Origin: Panulirus ornatus
Taxonomy: Eukaryota; Arthropoda; Malacostraca; Decapoda; Palinuridae
Assembly: GCF_036320965.1 (NCBI RefSeq)
Contig: NC_092230.1
Location: 49,474,594 to 49,538,593 of the forward strand
Direction: 5' to 3'
Length of the DNA stretch: 64,000 bases
How positions within the stretch are numbered: the first letter of the stretch is position 1; the number at the start of each line of letters is the position of its first letter. A model generated the notes under the pieces. It saw nothing but the letters and a program-made list of their open reading frames with translations, had not been told where the DNA came from and searched no databases. The translations under genes and the position numbers were made by a program. Of the stretch, positions 1 to 12,195 are shown piece by piece.

Positions 1-80
1 TCCATCACAAAGCTGATCTACTCATAGTTCGACCATGAGAAAAACCGTATGAAATTGTATACAAAGTTAAAATGACCCTG

Positions 81-318
81 CTGGCCTACCCTACCTGGCC
101 AGCTGTGTACCACACACCTGCTGGCCTACCCTACCTGGCCAGCTGTGTACCACACACCTGCTGGCCTATCCTACCTGGCCAGCTGTGTACCACACACCTG
201 CTGGCCTATCCTACCTGGCCAGCTGTGTACCACACACCTGCTGGCCTATCCTACCTGGCCAGCTGTGTACCACACACCTGCTGGCCTATCCTACCTGATC
301 AGCTGTGTACCACACACC
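81..318. repeat. 40-bp minisatellite, 6 copies
   Basis: Six head-to-tail copies of a 40-bp unit beginning CTGGCCTAYCCTACCTGGCC; the last copy is slightly diverged (GATC replaces GGCC). Copies differ at one C/T position. Open frames across it are repeat artefacts. Confidence 0.95.
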
Positions 319-373
319 AGCAGGTGATGATCAGGAGGCAAGTCTCCCACACTATCATACCAGCACCTGACCT

Positions 374-391
374 GGGGGGGGGGGGGGGGGG
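374..391. repeat. Poly-G run (18 G)
   Basis: Uninterrupted G homopolymer. Similar runs of 10 or more G or C recur across the window (for example near 7.73, 11.31, 19.45, 23.45, 24.61, 34.25, 38.29 and 61.85 kb). Confidence 0.95.
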
Positions 392-428
392 TCATGTCAC
401 ACACCTGACCGTGTTCAACCAACAGTGC

Positions 429-506
429 CAGCCCACAACCTGCCTGCCTGCCTGCCTGCTCCAGCCCACAACCTGCCTGCCTGCCTGCCTGCTCCAGCCC
501 ACAACA
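429..506. repeat. 32-33 bp repeat with internal (CCTG)n
   Basis: CCAGCCCACAACCTGCC recurs at 429, 461 and 494; the first two copies carry an internal CCTG tetranucleotide run. Confidence 0.85.
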
Positions 507-850
507 CACCAGTACAAACCATAATACAACCATCTCCAGCCACAGTTTACACGTGGTCACACACAAGTCCACCTCCAATATTAACCCACTCACCTGCTGG
601 ACATGCCAGTAATCCATGATCAACTCAGCAATAATGAGAGAGAATCAGTGAGAGTATCATGTCCAGGGCCATCTGACACACTCCACACAACAATAATCTA
701 CTCATATAAACTCCATAACCTCAGTAATCTAGTATGTATATACATACAACAATCATGATAATAAACTCACTAATGTAAACATCAAGGATAAACACAAGTG
801 ATTCACACGAGGAACAAATATAAACAAATGAGGAACAATGAAATCCTTCC

Positions 851-2568
851 AGCTGACCACACTACCACACACCACCACCAGGCTGACCACACTACCACAC
901 ACCACCACCAGGCTGACCACACTACCTACCACACACCACCAGGCTGACCACACTACCTACCACACACCACCACCACCAGGCTGACCACACTACCTACCAC
1001 ACACCACCACCAGGCTGACCACACTACCACACACCACCACCAGGCTGACCACACTACCTACCACACACCACCACCACCAGGCTGACCACACTACCACACA
1101 CCACCACCAGGCTGACCACACTACCTACCACACACCACCACCACCAGGCTGACCACACTACCACACACCACCAGGCTGACCACACTACCTACCACACACC
1201 ACCACCAGGCTGACCACACTACCACACACCACCACCACACCAGGCTGACCACACTACCACACCACCACCAGGCTGACCACACTACCACACACCACCACCA
1301 GGCTGACCACACTACCTACCACACACCACCACCAGGCTGACCACACTACCTACCACACACCACCACCAGGCTGACCACACTACCACACACCACCAGGCTG
1401 ACCACACTACCTACCACACACCACCAGGCTGACCACACTACCTACCACACACCACCACCAGGCTGACCACACTACCTACCACACACCACCACCAGGCTGA
1501 CCACACTACCTACCACACACCACCACCAGGCTGACCACACTACCACACACCACCAGGCTGACCACACTACCTACCACACACCACCACCAGGCTGACCACA
1601 CTACCACACACCACCACCAGGCTGACCACACTACCTACCACACACCACCACCAGGCTGACCACACTACCACACACCACCACCAGGCTGACCACACTACCA
1701 CACACCACCACCACCAGGCTGACCACACTACCACACACCACCACCAGGCTGACCACACTACCTACCACACACCACCACCAGGCTGACCACACTACCTACC
1801 ACACACCACCAGGCTGACCACACTACCTACCACACACCACCACCAGGCTGACCACACTACCTACCACACACCACCACCACCAGGCTGACCACACTACCTA
1901 CCACACACCACCAGGCTGACCACACTACCTACCACACACCACCATCACCAGGCTGACCACACTACCTACCACACACCACCACCAGGCTGACCACACTACC
2001 ACACACCACCACCAGGCTGACCACACTACCTACCACACACCACCACCAGGCTGACCACACTACCTACCACACACCACCACCACCAGGCTGACCACACTAC
2101 CACACACCACCACCACCAGGCTGACCACACTACCTACCACACACCACCATCACCAGGCTGACCACACTACCTACTACACACCACCAGGCTGACCACACTA
2201 CCTATCACACACCACCAGGCTGACCACACTACCTACCACACACCACCACCAGGCTGACCACACTACCTACCACACACCACCAGGCTGACCACACTACCTA
2301 CCACACACCACCAGGCTGACCACACTACCTACCACACACCACCAGGCTGACCACACCACCACCACCACCAGGCTGACCACACTACCTACCACACACCACC
2401 ACCAGGCTGACCACACTACCTACCACACACCACCAGGCTGACCACACTACCTACCACACACCACCAGGCTGACCACACTACCTACCACACACCACCACCA
2501 GGCTGACCACACTACCTACCACACACCACCACCAGGCTGACCACACTACCTACCACACACCACCACCA
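851..2568. repeat. ~34-bp minisatellite, 50 or more copies
   Basis: A 1.7-kb array of AGGCTGACCACACTACC plus a tail of CTAC and CACACACCACCACC. Unit length varies (about 27-37 bp) by loss or gain of CTAC and CAC blocks, so several unit classes are interspersed. It abuts the retrotransposon relic that starts at about 2572. Confidence 0.95.
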
Positions 2569-2995
2569 TGTGTGGTAGAAGTATCATGCAACCAGCGCTA
2601 CCAACACATCTTTCCCCCGAAGATGGTAACAGTACAGTTGGCCGACGCTCCCTGGGTGACCCACCACATCAAGCGACTTACGAAGCTCCGAGCGTTCAAC
2701 ACTGGCAACACCGACCTTGACGTAGACCAACGTGTACAGCAAACCATGAAGGCGGCCTCTTACTCCAGCATCTGACACTTGTATGAAGAAACAAAACAAC
2801 TAAATGGTTGTAACAAGCGAAGGTTCTCCCCTTCCATTACCACTAGAAGGACGCACACCAAAGTGAACGACCAATTTGCCAATATTTGCGAAAGTTTACC
2901 ACAACTCGAGATGACCTCCCTCCCAGCACACCTCCCCTGAACACAGTATAGGAATATCAAGCAGCTACGCGCCTCCAACAGCTTAACACCCAACG

Positions 2996-2996
<1 letters not shown>

Positions 2997-3050
<54 letters not shown>
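2997..3050. repeat. (AC)n microsatellite
   Basis: About 27 AC dinucleotides interrupting the retrotransposon relic between its linker and RT regions. Confidence 0.95.
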
Positions 3051-3052
<2 letters not shown>

Positions 3053-3285
3053 CTTCCAGTGGAACTATACAAGAAATAATTCTCCCATGAATTAGCTGCA
3101 CCGCCGTAACCATCGCTGACTGAGCCTATGATGAGTCATGTTGCTGATTCAGTAGACCTTCAGCAGTTTGGAAACATGAAGTCTTCCTCCACCACTCTGC
3201 CTTGCCAGCCTCCTACACTTCATGTACCACGACGTGCCTCACCTCGGGGACGCTCACCTTCGTACACCTCACTAAAGCTTTCGAC

Positions 3286-3825
3286 CTGGTCAACCATAAC
3301 CTGGTCAACCATAACCTGGTCAACCATAACCTGGTCAACCATAACCAGGTCAACCATAACCTGGTCAACCATAACCAGGTCAACCATGACCTGGTCAACC
3401 ATAACCTGGTCAACCATAACCAGGTTAACCATAACCTGGTCAACCATAACCTGGTCAACCATAACCTGGTTAACCATAACCTGGTCAACCATAACCTGGT
3501 CAACCATAACCTGGTCAACCATAACCAGGTCAACCATGACCTGGTCAACCATAACCTGGTCAACCATAACCAGGTCAACCATAACCTGGTCAACCATAAC
3601 CTGGTTAACCATAACCTGGTCAACCATAACCTGGTGAACCATAACCTGGTCAACCATAACCTGGTCAACCATAACCTGGTCAACCATAGCCTGGTCAACC
3701 ATAACCGGGTCAACCATAACCTGGTCAACCATAACCGGGTCAACCATAACCGGGTCAACCATAACCTGGTCAACCATAACCGGGTCAACCATAACCTGGT
3801 TAACCATAACCAGGTCAACCATAAC
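3286..3825. repeat. 15-bp coding minisatellite inside RT motif A, 36 copies
   Basis: Thirty-six units of CTGGTCAACCATAAC, all exactly 15 bp, encode Leu-Val-Asn-His-Asn in the same frame as the RT motif A sequence (KAFDLVNH) that immediately precedes them. Variation is by substitution only (CTG/CAG/CGG, GTC/GTT/GTG, AAC/GAC/AGC) with no indel in 540 bp. All frames stay open because the unit is a multiple of three, which also yields long shadow frames on the minus strand. Confidence 0.95.
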
Positions 3826-4115
3826 TTCATCATAAGGAAAGTCGTCGACCCGGGATGAGGATGAGGGTGTCTCGTCTCGTGAGTTCCTGAGCGGTCGACG
3901 CCTCACCGTCCAGTGTAGGTTAGCCAGCTCGGCCACACTCGCCCGTACGTGTGGTGGACCACAGGGCACCAAGTTGTGGCTCCTCGTCGTTATGCATGAG
4001 AGCCTGGAGGACACAAACCACCGCTGGAAGTACGTCCATGACTCCACCTCTGGCGTCAATACCAACAACAACAACTCTCCTGGGTTCAGTGCCCAACATA
4101 TCATCAGCAAACTTC

Positions 4116-4379
4116 ACCACGGCCAACCACGTCACATGAGGACCACGGCCAACCACGTCACATGAGGACCACGGCCAACCACGTCACATGAGGACCACGG
4201 CCAACCACGTCACATGAGGACCACGGCCAACCACGTCACATGAGGACCACGACCAACCACGTCACATGAGGACCACGGCCAACCACGTCACATGAGGACC
4301 ACGGCCAACCACGTCACATGAGGACCACGGCCAACCACGTCACATGAGGACCACGGCCAACCACGTCACATGAGGACCA
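4116..4379. repeat. 26-bp minisatellite inside RT relic, ~10 copies
   Basis: Units of ACCACGGCCAACCACGTCAC plus ATGAGG. They follow the KYVHD motif, so the expansion lies in the RT sequence just downstream of the catalytic motif C. Period 26 is not a multiple of three. Confidence 0.95.
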
Positions 4380-4677
4380 CATCAACACTGGGCCAACCAC
4401 GTCACCATCAACCACACCAAGACTGTGGTGACGTGCATCAACCTGAGTGCTGACATCATCCTGACGTCACCCTTACATCCTCCGGGTAGTCACAGACTTC
4501 AAACGTTTTCATGTCACTATAAACAACGGTATAAACAACGGTATAAACTGGAGGAGTCAGGTCAGCATCATGATCCAATCTTCCTCATACTGTCTGTACC
4601 TGCTCCGCTCAGTCCAATCACTAGGAGTTCCACCCACTGAGCTCAAGAATGTTTATAACATCTTCAGTCTACCTACA

Positions 4678-4972
4678 CTCACCTACGCCTCCCCAGCTGA
4701 TCACTGCTCACCAACACATACACAGAGGAACCATACACTCACCTACGCCTCCCCAGCTGATCACTGCTCACCAACACATACACAGAGGAACCATACACTC
4801 ACCTACGCCTCCCCAGCTGATCACTGCTCACCAACACATACACAGAGGAACCATACACTCACCTACGCCTCCCCAGCTGAGCACTGCTCACCAACACATA
4901 CACAGAGGAACCATACACTCACCTACGCCTCCCCAGCTGAGCACTGCTCACCAACACATACACAGAGGAACC
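4678..4972. repeat. 60-bp coding minisatellite inside RT C-terminal region, 5 copies
   Basis: Five 60-bp units encode a 20-residue repeat containing TYASPADHCSPTHTQRN. A single copy of this sequence is the expected RT thumb-region segment, so the ancestral RT piece has been amplified in frame. Units 4 and 5 share a T-to-G substitution (GATCAC to GAGCAC), indicating stepwise growth. Confidence 0.95.
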
Positions 4973-5104
4973 AGCTGCGAACACCGAAGAAGACGGCATG
5001 CAGGATCCTCCTGGGTCCAGCTTACCAAGTGCCTTCACCTCGCTGAACCTGTCCACACCGGCAACTCACATGGCAGGTTGGCCAAGAACTGGTGACACTC
5101 CCAT

Positions 5105-5258
5105 CACCACTACAGTGGGCAGGTGGGAAGGTCGCCACTACAGTGGGCAGGTGGGAAGGTCACCACTACAGTGGGCAGGTGGGAAGGTCACCACTACAGT
5201 GGGCAGGTGGGAAGGTCACCACTACAGTGGGCAGGTGGGAAGGTCACCACTACAGGTG
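5105..5258. repeat. 28-bp minisatellite, 5.5 copies
   Basis: Units of CACCACTACAGTGGGCAGGT plus GGGAAGGT immediately after the last recognisable RT residues (TSLNLSTPATHMAGW). Confidence 0.95.
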
Positions 5259-5411
5259 GAGCTGCATGTCCCTGTCGAGGGAGGGAGGTGTGTGGCTGGA
5301 GCAGTGGCCACATAAGGTGAGCGTAAGGTGGGAGGGTCATTAGAGGGCTGAGTGGCCCTGGCTAACGACCTGCCTGGGGACTACTTCCCTCACCATCATT
5401 ACTGTTAACAA

Positions 5412-6012
5412 CCTCCACACAACCAACACTCCCCCTCCACACAACCAACACTCCCCCTCCACACAACCAACACTTCCCCTCCACACAACCAACACTTCCC
5501 CTCCACACAACCAACACTTCCCCTCCACACAACCAACACTTCCCCTCCACACAACCAACACTCCCCCTCCACACAACCAACACTTCCCCTCCACACAACC
5601 AACACTCCCCCTCCACACAACCAACACTTCCCCTCCACACAACCAACACTCCCCCTCCACACAACCAACACTCCCCCTCCACACAACCAACACTCCCCCT
5701 CCACACAACCAACACTCCCCTCCACACAACCAACACTCCCCTCCACAAAACCAACACTCCCCCTCCACACAACCATCCACACAACCAACACTCCCCTCCA
5801 CACAACCAACACTCCCCCTCCACACAACCATCCACACAACCAACACTCCCCTCCACACAACCAACACTCCCCCTCCACACAACCATCCACACAACCAACA
5901 CTCCCCTCCACACAACCAACACTCCCCTCCACACAACCAACACTCCCCTCCACACAACCAACACTCCCCCTCCACACAACCAACACTCCCCCTCCACACA
6001 ACCAACACTCCC
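5412..6012. repeat. 21-22 bp minisatellite, ~27 copies
   Basis: Units of CCACACAACCAACACTCCCC with CT or TT before the next unit; some units are shortened to ACAACCATCC. Long minus-strand frames (VGCVEGECWLCGG-type) are artefacts. Confidence 0.95.
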
Positions 6013-6274
6013 TGACCAGATACAACACTCCCCTGGCCAGACGTAACACAGTCCTGACCAGACACAACACACAACCATAACACATCTACAACAGTTTCTT
6101 AAGAATGTCAACATTGTACTAAGGTTGGATACGAGACGACATGTACTAACAGTAGTGTGTACACATGTTATCATTATGGTATGTACCTTCTGTATTAACT
6201 CTGGTTTTGTTATTATTACATTAACTAGTAACGGTGCCTCCGTCTGTCACACAGGTACGGCCTCTGTCTCACAG

Positions 6275-6385
6275 TAACCTTGGCATGGAGTAACGTGTTA
6301 CGTTGTGGTGACACGTGGGTGCGGCAGTGCAGTGGTCACAACTGTACCCACCATAACCAGTGCCTGGGGTCCGTAGTGTTGTTAG
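6275..6385 (+). CDS. Candidate internal exon, Cys-rich, unknown protein
   Basis: A 111-nt island is bounded by a good acceptor (pyrimidine-rich CCTCTGTCTCACAG) and a good donor (TTAG followed by GTAACA). In the open frame it starts with two nucleotides of a split codon and ends with one, i.e. a symmetric phase 1-1 exon. The translation includes RCGDTWVRQCSGHNCTHHNQ, with four cysteines in about 20 residues, and contains no repeat sequence. I do not recognise the family. No partner exon can be linked with confidence; the next phase-compatible islands on this strand are near 15.9 kb. It could be chance, since short islands with both splice signals occur at random; codon third positions are only moderately G/C. 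Confidence 0.3.
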
Positions 6386-6469
6386 GTAACAACACTTACG
6401 TGACAAACACCTTATCTTATCTGCCTGGCATCATACACCAGTTCACAGGTGCACTTGCTTATCTGCAGC

Positions 6470-6596
6470 CCCCCCCCCCCCTCCTTCAGGCAGCCCACAC
6501 CAAACCTTCTCCCACAACGTTACCAGTGAATACTAAGTGGGATACCTTGTCTCCCATCCTGATCCCCCACCCTCACACCTGCTGCCCTCCACCTCC

Positions 6597-6655
<59 letters not shown>

Positions 6656-6660
6656 CCGGG
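6470..6660. repeat. C-run and (CA)n microsatellite
   Basis: A poly-C run at 6470-6481 and (CA)n with TA interruptions at about 6598-6655. Confidence 0.9.
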
Positions 6661-6749
6661 TCACTATCTTATCTTTAGTAATATTTGTTCATTATCTATA
6701 ATCAAGATGCCAGTCATCACCAGAGCGCTGGGGTCTTCATGTTTCATTT

Positions 6750-6832
6750 TCCCTGTGGCTTCCAACATATCATTTCCAACAAGTCTATTCTCCTCCGTAC
6801 ATCACTAGCCCATACCTCGCATCTATACATTA
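6750..6832 (-). mobile_element. LINE ORF fragment, family A (GCEAWA region)
   Basis: The reverse complement translates as YRCEVWASDVRRRIDLLEM, the diverged counterpart of YGCEAWAMDRVVRRRMDVLE found in the better copies at 7.2 and 51.2 kb. Only about 80 bp remain, and it abuts a plus-strand LINE tail, so the junction is an inversion or independent insertion. Confidence 0.75.
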
Positions 6833-6837
6833 CATCA

Positions 6838-7094
6838 ATGTGGTATACCGGGGTCGACGTGTTGTCAATGGACTGAACCAGGGCATGTGAAGGGTCTGGG
6901 GTAAACCATGGAAAGGTCTGTGGGGCCTGGATGTGGAAAGGGAGCTGTGGTTTCGGTGCATTATACATGACAGTGAGAGAATGGATGTGAGTGGATGCGT
7001 CCTTTTCTTAAAATGCTTCTGGCGTTACCTCGCTAACGTGGGAAACAGCGACCATGTAGGAGGAGAATTATATATATATATATATATATATATA
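6838..7094 (+). mobile_element. LINE family A 3' tail (long-tail subtype) plus (TA)n
   Basis: Starts at the VVYRG-stop end of the LINE ORF (GTGGTATACCGGGG) and runs through the 3' untranslated tail (GAGCTGTGGTTTCGGTGCAT and the GCGTTACCTCGCTAACG module) into (TA)n at 7067-7094. This is a 5'-truncated, diverged copy. Confidence 0.8.
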
Positions 7095-7096
7095 GG

Positions 7097-7819
7097 GTGG
7101 ATCATAGGGTGGGGGAGGGGGCGAAAATTTTGGGAGCCTTGAAAAATGTGTGGAAGTCGAGAACATTATCTCGGAAAGCAAAAATGGGTATGTTTGAGGG
7201 AATAGTGGTTCCAACAATGCTGTATGGTTGCGAGGCGTGGGCTATGGATAGAGATGTGCGCAGGAGGATGGATGTGCTGGAAATGAGATGTTTGAGGACA
7301 ATGTGTGGTGTGAGGTGGTTTGATCGAGTAAGTAACGTAAGGGTAAGAGAGATGTGTGGAAATAAAAAGAGCGTGGTTGAGAGAGCAGAAGAGGGTGTTT
7401 TGAAATGGTTTGGGCACATGGAGAGAATGAGTGAGGAGAGATTGACCAAGAGGATATATGTGTCGGAGGTGGAGGGAACGAGGAGAAGAGGGAGACCAAA
7501 TTGGAGGTGGAAAGATGAAGTGAAAAAGATTTTGTGTGATCGGGGCCTGAACATGCAGGAGGGTGAAAGGAGGGCAAGAAATAGAGTGAATTGGAGTCAT
7601 GTGGTATACAGGGGTTGACGTGCTGTCAGTGGATTGAAGCAAGGCATGTGAAGCGTCTGGGGTAAACCATGGAAAGCTGTGTAGGTATGTATATTTGCGT
7701 GTGTGGACGTGTGTATGTACATGTGTATGGGGGGGGGGGGGGGGGGTTGGGCCATTTCTTTCGTCTGTTTCCTTGCGCTACCTCGCAAACGCGGGAGACA
7801 GCGACAAAGTATAAAAAAA

Positions 7820-7910
<91 letters not shown>
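7097..7910 (+). mobile_element. 5'-truncated LINE family A copy with intact C-terminal ORF
   Basis: An open frame at 7097-7618 encodes the C-terminal part of an endonuclease/reverse-transcriptase-type LINE protein: GALKNVWKSRTLSRKAKMG, LYGCEAWAMD, GHMERMSEERLTKRI and RRGRPNWRWKDEV. This arrangement is typical of RTE-like and related non-LTR elements; the exact clade is not certain. The RT domain itself is missing. A 3' untranslated tail (7619-7812) with a poly-G stretch and the module GCGCTACCTCGCAAACGCGG precedes an A-run and (TA)n. It is nearly identical to the copies at 25.3 and 51.0 kb apart from scattered substitutions, implying fairly recent transposition. Confidence 0.85.
7840..7906. 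repeat. (TA)n microsatellite at LINE 3' end
   Basis: A-run followed by about 33 TA units, forming the 3' terminus of the LINE copy. Confidence 0.95.
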
Positions 7911-8059
7911 GGTAGGTGATAAATGTGACCCAGATTTCCATTACATAAAATGTTAAAGTTGTGACCAGCTGAACACAATGCAATACGCCAAGTTGTACCA
8001 AGTGGCTGAGGAGTTGTAACGATGGGGGGGAGGGGGTATACCACATCCCTTACCCTACC

Positions 8060-8190
8060 TACTTTCTTACTTAACTCCCTATCTACCTACCTATCTATCT
8101 CCCTACCTACCTACCTCAAGACCTACCTACATACCTATCTTCTTACCTACCTCCCTACCTACTCACCGGAAGATCTTACTGACGCACGTC

Positions 8191-8251
<61 letters not shown>
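8060..8251. repeat. Imperfect (CCTA)n then (GA)n
   Basis: Degenerate CTACCTAC tetranucleotides at 8060-8160, followed by (GA)n at 8193-8251. Confidence 0.9.
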
Positions 8252-8255
<4 letters not shown>

Positions 8256-8280
8256 TTGCCCAACACGCCAGGAACACATC

Positions 8281-9478
<1,198 letters not shown>

Positions 9479-9702
9479 TCTCACTATCTTCACCATACTC
9501 ACACTTTAATTCTTGTCATGTACGTTATGTCCGTAGTTATAAATACAACATGTTTCATTATCAACATCACTTTCAGCTACACACTATCACCCTCACAAAT
9601 ACCAGAAGTGGTCGTCATCACAATCATCTCACTATACATGTTACTTCTTAACACGTGTTTATGTTAGCAACCAACACACCGCACGCACGCCTACACCATC
9701 AC

Positions 9703-9943
9703 CATCCTACCCATCACCATCACTACCCAGACCTACCCATCACCATCACTAGCCAGACCTACCCATCACCATCACTACCCAGACCTACCCATCACCATCA
9801 CTACCCAGACCTACCCATCACCATCACTACCCAGACCTACCCATCACCATCACTACCCATCACCATCACTAGCCAGACCTACCCATCACCATCACTACCC
9901 AGACCTACCCATCACCATCACTAGCCAGACCTACCCATAGCAC
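9703..9943. repeat. 26-bp minisatellite, ~9 copies
   Basis: Units of ACCTACCCATCACCATCACT plus ASCCAG; one copy is shortened. Confidence 0.95.
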
Positions 9944-10209
9944 CACTAAGCGACCTCGGGTAAGACGGTGGGGAGGAGTTACTGCAGGCTGGGGAGAGAA
10001 TATAATGTGGGGAGAATACAAATAGCCAGAGGGGCGTGACAAAGTGGCGGGAAGGGGGATGGGCGGCCCCAGCCACTCTTGGGGCATCGATCCTCTCACT
10101 GGAGGGAGAGTGGGAGAGTCAGGGAGAGTCAGGGTCGAGTGGGTGAGAGAGAGGCAGTAGCTGGTGCTGCTGGGAAGTACACACTGAGGAGGTACTGCCG
10201 GGCAGCCAG

Positions 10210-10472
10210 CCTAGGGTGAGGGTCGTGGGGGTGAGAGGCAGTAGCTGAGGGTCATGGGGGTGAGAGGCAGTAGGTGAGGGTCGTGGGGGTGAGAGGCAGT
10301 AGGTGAGGGTCGTGGGGGTGAGAGGCAGTAGGTGAGGGTCGTGGGGGTGAGAGGCAGTAGGTGAGGGTCGTGGGGGTGAGAGGCAGTAGGTGAGGGTCAT
10401 GGGGGTGAGAGGCAGTAGGTGAGGGTCATGGGGGTGAGAGGCAGTAGGTGAGGGTCATGGGGGTGAGAGGCA
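10210..10472. repeat. 29-bp minisatellite, ~9 copies
   Basis: Units of TAGGTGAGGGTCGTGGGGGT plus GAGAGGCAG, with C/A variation (GTCGTG or GTCATG). Confidence 0.95.
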
Positions 10473-10551
10473 GTAGAAGTGTTGAGGGCGGGAAGTATGT
10501 AAACGTTGGGGAGGTACTGTAAACCTGCAATGTTGAAGTTACTGAGATCAT

Positions 10552-10666
10552 TACAGCTGTACACGTGGTCACTGGTCAATAGATGCTGTACATGTAGTTA
10601 CTGGTCAATAGATGCTGTACACGTAGTCACTGGTCAATAGATGCTGTACACGTGGTCACTGGTCAA
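10552..10666. repeat. 29-bp repeat, 4 copies
   Basis: Units of GCTGTACACGTGGTCACTGG plus TCAATAGAT; two copies keep the CACGTG hexamer. Confidence 0.93.
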
Positions 10667-10685
10667 GGGAGGAAGCAGGCGGAGT

Positions 10686-11224
10686 GCCAGATGAGGACCC
10701 AGTGTTGGGAGTGAGTGAGTGATGACCCAGTGTTGGGAGTGAGTGAGTGAGGACCCAGTGTTGGGAGTGAGTGAGTGAGGACCCGGTGTTGGGAGTGAGT
10801 GAGTGAGGACCCAGTGTTGGGAGTGAGTGAGTGAGGACCCAGTGTTGGGAGTGAGTGAGTGAGGACCCAGTGTTGGGAGTGAGTGAGTGAGGACCCAGTG
10901 TTGGGAGTGAGTGAGTGAGGACCCGGTGTTGGGAGTGAGTGAGTGAGGACCCAGTGTTGGGAGTGAGTGAGTGAGGACCCAGTGTTGGGAGTGAGTGATG
11001 ACCCAGTGTTGGGAGTGAGTGAGTGAGGACCCAGTGTTGGGAGTGAGTGAGTGAGGACCCAGTGTTGGGAGTGAGTGAGTGAGGACCCAGTGTTGGGAGT
11101 GAGTGAGTGAGGACCCAGTGTTGGGAGTGAGTGAGTGAGGACCCAGTGTTGGGAGTGAGTGAGTGAGGACCCAGTGTTGGGAGTGAGTGAGTGAGGACCC
11201 AGTGTTGGGAGTGAGTGAGTGAGG
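10686..11224. repeat. 28-bp minisatellite, ~19 copies
   Basis: Units of GACCCAGTGTTGGGAGTGAG plus TGAGTGAG; some copies carry CCCGG for CCCAG, and one is shortened by 4 bp. Confidence 0.95.
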
Positions 11225-11510
11225 AGGGACGAGAGAGCAAGTTGTGGGCAGTGATGTGTAACAGTAGTGATCAGGTGGACATAATGACGTTATCTACGAT
11301 GTGGTGGTGGGGGGGGGGGGCTCCTGTGGGGACACTACATCACGTGACGACCTGTGGTTAACGTAGTAGTATGTACACCATCTTCAACGTTAAGTACACT
11401 CGTGACCAGCTTTCAATGTTCAGGAGTTATGATGTTCTTCATTGATCATTATAATCTGTTGTGTGTTGACCTTTAGCCTCGTGGTAGTGTGGGTGTGGTA
11501 GATGATGGAC

Positions 11511-11624
11511 CTGTGCCTGGTACCTGGTCATGTTGGGTCTCCCGTGTGGGTACCACACAGGTACCGTGCCTGGTACCTGGTCATGTTGGGTCTCCCGTGT
11601 GGGTACCACACAGGTACCGTGCCT
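11511..11624. repeat. 53-bp direct duplication with internal palindrome
   Basis: Two near-identical 53-bp copies beginning GTGCCTGGTACCTGGTCATG. Each contains GGTACCACACAGGTACC, an interrupted KpnI-site palindrome. Confidence 0.9.
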
Positions 11625-11717
11625 GGTATGATGAGAGTAAAGCACCACATGTTGGCCTTTATACGCTCACACCACCCAACTCGGACAGGACGTGGCCGGG
11701 TACTACGTAGGGAAGGG

Positions 11718-11888
11718 GAGAGAGAGGATAGAGAGAGAAAAAGAGAGAGAGAGAGAGGGAAAAGGGAAGAGAGAGAGAGAAGAGAGGTGGTGCGTGACGC
11801 CCCCGCTCACACAAGAGTTTTTTTAACCGCCCGCCCGCCCGCCCGCCAGCCTGGGCCCCCCCCCGCCCCGCCCCCCCCCGCCCCCACG
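11718..11888. repeat. GA-rich tract and (CCCG)n / poly-C tract
   Basis: Purine-rich AGAG blocks (11718-11790), then T-run, CCCGCCCGCCCG and C-runs to 11885. Strong strand asymmetry; candidate for non-B DNA. Confidence 0.85.
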
Positions 11889-12024
11889 GAGGCAGCAATT
11901 ATGACAACACTACAAACTCAGCAACATACCGCAATTAATGTCATAGACTAACATCATAAGTATATGAGAAAAAAAAATATGTTATATTAAAAAATGACGC
12001 ATTAATTTACATATAAAACGAGAC

Positions 12025-12195
12025 CTAAAAGTTCTAATAACATCACTTGTTTACCAAATGGCGTCCTAGCTACGTCTCTTCCTTGTGTATTAACTGACTT
12101 TTATATTTCTTTCTTGTATGTCACCTGATGATGTGATTATTACACGAAAGAGCACTTGGGAAATGATCTTGTTTCATTTTCCCGTAGATCAGAAG

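Larger units (their letters stand above)
2572..5260 (+). mobile_element. Degenerate non-LTR retrotransposon (CR1/L2/Jockey-like) with internal tandem expansions
   Basis: I read successive pieces of one LINE reverse transcriptase in the right order but in shifting frames. Near 2.65 kb is the linker-like PWVTHHIKRLTKLRAF; near 2.88 kb is FANICESLPQLE; at 3.15 kb is LQQFGNMKSSSTT; at 3.25-3.30 kb is motif A (TFVHLTKAFDLVNH); at 4.0 kb is motif C as KYVHD, where active enzymes have YVDD; at 4.57-5.04 kb is the thumb/C-terminal part (LRSVQSLGVPPTELK, LTYASPA, CRILLGPAY). The copy is dead: frames change, stops intervene, the catalytic Asp of motif C is His, and the region between motifs A and C that normally carries GVPQGT is gone. 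Four tandem arrays (15, 26, 60 and 28 bp) sit inside it. The clade call is inference; that it is LINE RT is well supported. Confidence 0.8.

Noticed and set aside
5340..6083. Cys/Gly-rich minus frame resembling a cuticular or keratin-like protein
   Set aside because: A 22-bp repeat artefact open in several frames.
7166..7642. Long minus-strand frames opposite LINE ORFs (Pro/Ser/His-rich, 110-158 codons)
   Set aside because: They recur opposite every LINE copy and are antisense shadows of the GCEAWA/GRPNWRW coding strand.
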